Below are positions 48,801 through 55,029 of a DNA stretch of 64,000 nucleotides, piece by piece (the first letter of the stretch is position 1; each line of letters opens with the position of its first letter). Location: assembly GCA_026745465.1 (NCBI GenBank), contig JACYXH010000477.1, forward strand, positions 1,869,501-1,933,500. Direction: 5' to 3'. Source of the stretch: Lota lota. Its lineage: Eukaryota; Chordata; Actinopteri; Gadiformes; Lotidae. The translations under genes and the position numbers were made by a program. The notes beneath the pieces were generated by a model. It was not told where the DNA came from. It saw only the letters and a program-made list of their open reading frames with translations, and searched no databases.

Positions 48801-51800
48801 ATTAAGGGCTATACAAATAAAATTCAACAAGAAGGTATTTGCCAGTCCAATTACATGGTAGCCATCAGTGAGTGAATTGTACTGTGAGAGGATCAGATTA
48901 ACACAAATGGCACAGTTTTTGCAGGAAGAACAGATCCTACCTCTGTCCTCCTCACCTCTTAATGGTCTCCCACTGCCTGTCCTGACAGTGTAATCCTCCA
49001 TAGGGGACTTCCTCAGTCTCTCCCACTTGGATGCTAGGCTAGACACCTCAATCTTACTCATCTGTATTGAATGGCATAGTAAAAAAGTCTGAAGCCCATA
49101 GTCCATAGGTACTGTTATTGTATGGAAACAGATACTAAGAGCAGCTTTAATTAAACAACTTTAACTTTTATTTAATTTATTTTATGTATTTTATTTTCCA
49201 TCACATTGAGTTAATGTAGGCCAATGTGAAATGAACTGTACTGATTTGACTAGATTCATAAATGTTATTTTGATTTACTTGATAGAGCTCTGGCTACCTT
49301 TGAATCTACACTGTGAACATCATAAGCTTCTGAACATCTGGATTCCATGTTGAATCCATCCATCACTTGTGTCGGTAGGCTATGTGTTTTCTAGTAAACT
49401 GCAATAACTCTAATTTATATATATTGTTTATACTGGTATCCTCTCTACCTGTCTTTTCAGCAGTCCTGGCCTCCTCGTGGCTAATGTCTGGGTCATAATC
49501 ATTCTCACCAGCAACAAAAGCATTTAAAGCAGCAGTAAGGGGTTTTGGTCTAAGACAAGCACGTTAACCTATACGGCAGGAAAACCCTTTGCAATCCCCA
49601 ACAGCCCAGTTGGAACTGATGAAAGCTTGCTAATAAGCTAACTGGTGTCTTTTGGCAATACAGCCCAGCAGGCAATGTTGGGCAGTGAAAGCTTTTCTTA
49701 AATTGTCCGTGGTGTGTGTTCTTCACATGGTATAGGCTAGCGTTACCATCACAATTAATTTGGAACGATAGAAAAATGTGTTGCCTATGAAAGTATACCC
49801 CAAACAATGGCAAGTTGTTGCATAGTGTTGTTTTAATGGATATATTGTACTGCACACAGGTCGTACTTTAAAGTTTTTTCTTCAAATAAAGAAAGAATAA
49901 ATTCTGTAAATAATGCTGTGCCATGGGCTAGACCAACTTTAGTGATTAGAATGGGGGGGGGGGGATTATCTCAGGTGGTAGCATCCATCCGATCAATGGC
50001 CCCCAAGAGGCTGCGGCTTCTCTGCTGTAGAATGTTGAACAGGCAGGTTTCTTTCAAAGCAGAGTAACTGATGTGACGATTATCAAATTTCATTATTTCG
50101 CTTCCGACCGGCCCAACAGTTAAGCGGCCGAATCCCTGAAAGCTCCCGAATCTCCTGATTGGCCACTCCAGCATTGCCCACCAACCACATCACATTGCAC
50201 CCACATCACCCACTACTCACATCACCTACCACCCACGACACCCACCACCCACATCACCTAGCACCTACATCACCCACAACCCACAACCCACATCACCTAC
50301 CACCCACATCCCCCTACCAACCACATCACCATCCAGCAACATCACCTACCACCCACATCACCTAGCACCTACATCCTCAACCACATCACCATCCACCCAC
50401 ATCCCCCACTACCCATATCACCTAACAAACCCACCACCCACATCACCCTACCGACTACACCCTACCAAACAAAGAAGTGAGAATGGAAATCGAGTTTCCT
50501 TCTGTAAATATTATTCAACCAAATTAATTAATAAATAACTCAATAAAATCAGCAGAAAGTCTCTTTCTCTTTCTCTAGCATGACATGTAACAACTCTTGT
50601 TAAACTCCTGATTGGAAAGCAACAGGAAACATTTATACTGAACAAGAAGTTAGTGGTTTGATCTATGTATCAATGAGACTTATCGCACTAGCAAATCAAC
50701 TGAACCCTAACCTGAAAGTCAATTAAGAATCTCAACCAGCAACCTCGACGCACAGACACACACATGGTATGCACATGGTATTAAAACACTTCAATCTGTA
50801 CTTGCTCTAAAAACGATTCTTTCATTGTTCTTAGACTGGTATGCAAGTCTCTTGGACCCAACCCCCGAACAACCTGCTGCCAAATCAATAGGAGTCAATG
50901 TAAAAGCGGGGAGGGGCATGACATTTAAATCAAATGCGCTTTCTCTTGCAAAAGACACCGTGTGTTGTGTAAGGTTGAGGAGTTCAGTTTAAATAGCAAT
51001 ACACACACTGAACACACATACTCACATGCAGTGTACGAGGTATGGCCATATACTAGCAAGCAGCAAGGCTATCACTGACAAAAACAACAAAAATGAGGAC
51101 TGCAAGCAGTCCGGCAAGGTATTCACAGCCCACATGCACCGCCGACCCCAGTGACCACCCTTTTCAAGTGAGTCACCGGGGCTTGTCATTACTCCTAGAC
51201 ACAATCATTCTTTAGAATGGTGCCGGTTTTTGTTCTTCAGCACTGGGTCTTTTTTTTTACTACAAAAAACACACACACACACACACTGGTTAAGGAGTAG
51301 ATGCCGTTTATGTGTGATTTTGTGCCCTCTAAGGGCAAAATGGTGCATAGCTAAGCACTTTTTAGGTATTCACAGAATATCTGTGGATACCTGTTGTTAT
51401 TCTAGGAATTATTCTTAATTGTATTTTTGAGTGCCCATATCTCAGCGGTGGAATGGTAAAAAGTTTTGAAATGTCTCTATCATATTTGTATCCCGGAAGA
51501 GCAGGTCTCCAAAAAGTTTGGTGCCAGTTCTCCAATAGCTATAATTTGCGACTTCAAAATGGCCAACTTAGGCGGATATAAAAAAATAAAATAAAGACCC
51601 ACCTCTATTGGAGGCATAGTTGCGTCTAGGAGTAATGACATGACCCTCGCTTGAAAAGGGTGGTTGCTTGGGCACCACAGATACCTAATATCTGTGGTGA
51701 TACCTAATAAGGTATCTGTGGTGATACCTAATAAAGATAAGGCCGTTTTGACTTATTATATTGGCCTTTACCTAAAGAATCACCACCAGAATACAAACCG

Positions 51801-53926
51801 ACAAACATTATGAACAACAGTAGTGACATAAAAAAGCACATATGTACACTAAATTATCAAATTGGTTAGGATTTTAAAATGGTTGCATTTCCTTGATGCC
51901 CAAGGACAGTGACCTTGACAAGGTATCAGTATCTCACTTTATATAATTTGAGAAAGATGTCTCACCACTACCAATTTCTAATGACCTTCATCTGAATTTG
52001 AGTCGCTTTAGACAGAAGAGCTACATAGAAGTGGTAAAGGTTGCAGATACATAGTATGTAATAGGAATTATTAAAGGAGCTATATGTAAAAAGAATTACT
52101 GAACTAAATCATAAAATTACCATGATATGTCATCAGAGATTAAGGAAACATGCTAAATCTAAATACTGGCTTCTCCGACAGAAATGTTACAGCCAGTATG
52201 TTCTCCTTTGAAATTTCTGTTTGGCCAGTGTGTTATGATTCACTTTTCTCCTAGGACCCCAAGTTCCCATATATGAAACCATTTGGCAAACAAAGAGTTT
52301 GCTGTAGACATGGAAGCAAGCAAACAAACTGGATCAACTGAGATTGTACTAGATTCTAGCCAACATAAAAAGCCTTGTCTTCTTTCAAAAAAGCTCCATG
52401 ACACGTGCCGTGCTTAAACAACGATAAATCACTTGAAAGATGGATGCAACTTAGAGCCCAGAGAGATTTTAAGATGGATGCCACGTGAGCTGGTTTAAAA
52501 TTTGCAAAGAAATACATTGCAAACGCATACATTAGCTGATCAATTTACAATGTAGGACACATCATCGCTTGTTGAAATATAATAATTGCGCTTGTCTCAA
52601 AATATAACATTGAGAATTCAGAAACAGGTCATTAAAGAGGTCTTGCCTTACCACTCCTTGTCCTTCTTTTCTTAATATTTACTGTGAGATACTGATACTT
52701 TCATGCCCCCCCCCCCCCCCCCCCCCCCCCACCCCACCCCACCCCACCCCTTTCCACTCTCTCACTTTTAGAATTGTATTTGGGCATCAAGGAATCGCAG
52801 GTCTGTCTAACTTCCTGAAACATGATCTTAAAGTCGTCTCTGGTTAATTCAACAACTAGAGTCAGTGAGGACGAGGACAGCTCGGTCAGCCACATTTAAC
52901 AGCACCCACAGTCAGTGGATAATAATGTCCAATGGATCCTCCCCTCATTCACCCAAGGGGATGGATCTAAGGATCTGCAGGATGCCATGAAGAAAAAATG
53001 TACAAGGAGGCGGGCGTAGCAGATTGAGCTCCGCTTCAGACGCAGACTGACAGAATGACTTCTGATAGGCCCCTGGGTGGAGCTGTGAGGACAAGCTCTT
53101 CAACCACTCCACCGACATAACTCCCCAACAAGAGGATATTGACAAGCATGAATACACCCACAGGCAGACACTCACTCACTCCCACATACACAACACACAC
53201 ACACATGCATATTCATGCAGATGCACAAGAATATTAACATACACCCACTCCAACACACCCACACACACGCAGCCAATGAAACTAAAGTCAACCCCATCGT
53301 GCACAATCGAGCGGGCATGTATGCATCGCATAGTCCTAGGGGTGGAGTGATCTGGTACATAAATAAAGTGTCACTTAATCACAAATGGAAGTACAACTTG
53401 AGACACAGCATATGTGTGAGGTTACATCTTAGCGAATACAGACCAAAGTAAACAAAAACAATCAAAGCAAACAAAAACCTAATCCAAAACAAATCCACAA
53501 TCTCCACTGGTGTCCAGTTACCTCATTGTGTATGTTTATTGGTCACCCCCTTGGCGTCGTAGCCAGGAGGGAAAATAGACTACACCCATTTAATTGGCTT
53601 GAAAGAATAGAACGAAATCAATATACTGAAATGTTCTGATGCTTAATGCACACCTTGATAACCCTAAACAAAATAATTAGAAGTAAATGACGGGTTGTTC
53701 ACTTTAAAAGGATTTAAACAGAATCCATCCATCACACTTATCAGCAGCATATGTACTGAGTCACATTGTGATTCCTACACAACTAGCCATAAGGACACTA
53801 ACCATAATGTGTTGTTAATACTGATGCCATGCTTCCTGAAGCGTCATCAACAAACACACCCACACTGAGCTCATGAACTTAGTGTGTGACTAAGTGTGTG
53901 AACTGTCTACTGGTAATTGTGAGAAT

Positions 53927-54006
<80 letters not shown>

Positions 54007-54998
54007 CTGTGTGTATGAGTGACACTGATGCATCAGGAGAGTTGTGTAAAGAGGTGGGCTGCTCGCCCACGTAGCCAAGGCAGACCAAACCATGCACACA
54101 GAGAGATACACAGAGAAAGAGAGACAGAGACAGAGACAGAGACAGAGACAGAGACAGAGACAGAGACAGACACCTGTGTGGAGGATGAAGGGAGATTAAG
54201 ATGAAAGAGAAACTGGAGGTGCAGACGCCGGAAAAAATATGAAATTATATATTTAAGCTTCCTGTTGACTTCATTCAAATGTATTCTGAGCAAATGCTTT
54301 GCAAACTTTGCTTAATAAAACTGAATCACAGCCTTTTTAAAGAGCTCTCAGGCAAGGTTAACTCAGGGTGGTTATGCCACTGAAAACACTGTCTTCTTTA
54401 AAGTTCGGGCTGCCAGTTCCTATGACTCAGAAAACATTGATCGCTAAAATCCCAAACTGAGAGTCAGAGATTAAGTGATGCATCAGAGGAGCTTTGAAGC
54501 AAGCCCACAGATAAAGTATGGGCACAATTAAATTAGAGTATAATAATAAATGTCCACAAAACATAAGCTAAAAAACGGTTACATTTGAATTAGTCAACTT
54601 TAAACATGAACAATTAATAACAATATAAATAGATAACATAATAAAAAATTTGCAAAAATAAAATCCTTTGTGTCAACTGTTCTACATGAACAAGAACCAA
54701 TTTCTAGTTTCTGATTTGATCTTTTGCTCTGGATTCAGAGCTTCTCTCCCTCTTGACAGTCAGGGGGATCTGTGCATCACCAGCGTTATCTGGCCTGTTG
54801 CCCATTAACGTTGTCTATCATTTACCGAGTGCGCGAATGGGACGTAAGTATGTGTGTATGGAAGATATAGGGGGAGGGACTCCATGAAGAGTTAGTTAAA
54901 TAAAGTTAACAATAAGGCTACCCTGATGTCAGAATTGCTGAATCCCATTCTAGATGATGTCGGAAGCCCTGAATTGTAAAGATTGATTACATACACAA

Positions 54999-55029
<31 letters not shown>

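Noticed and set aside
52701-53175. Minus-strand open stretches near 52.8 and 53.0 kb as further exons
   Set aside because: The composition is plausible, but there are no matching splice sites in phase with plekha7 and no family I recognise.
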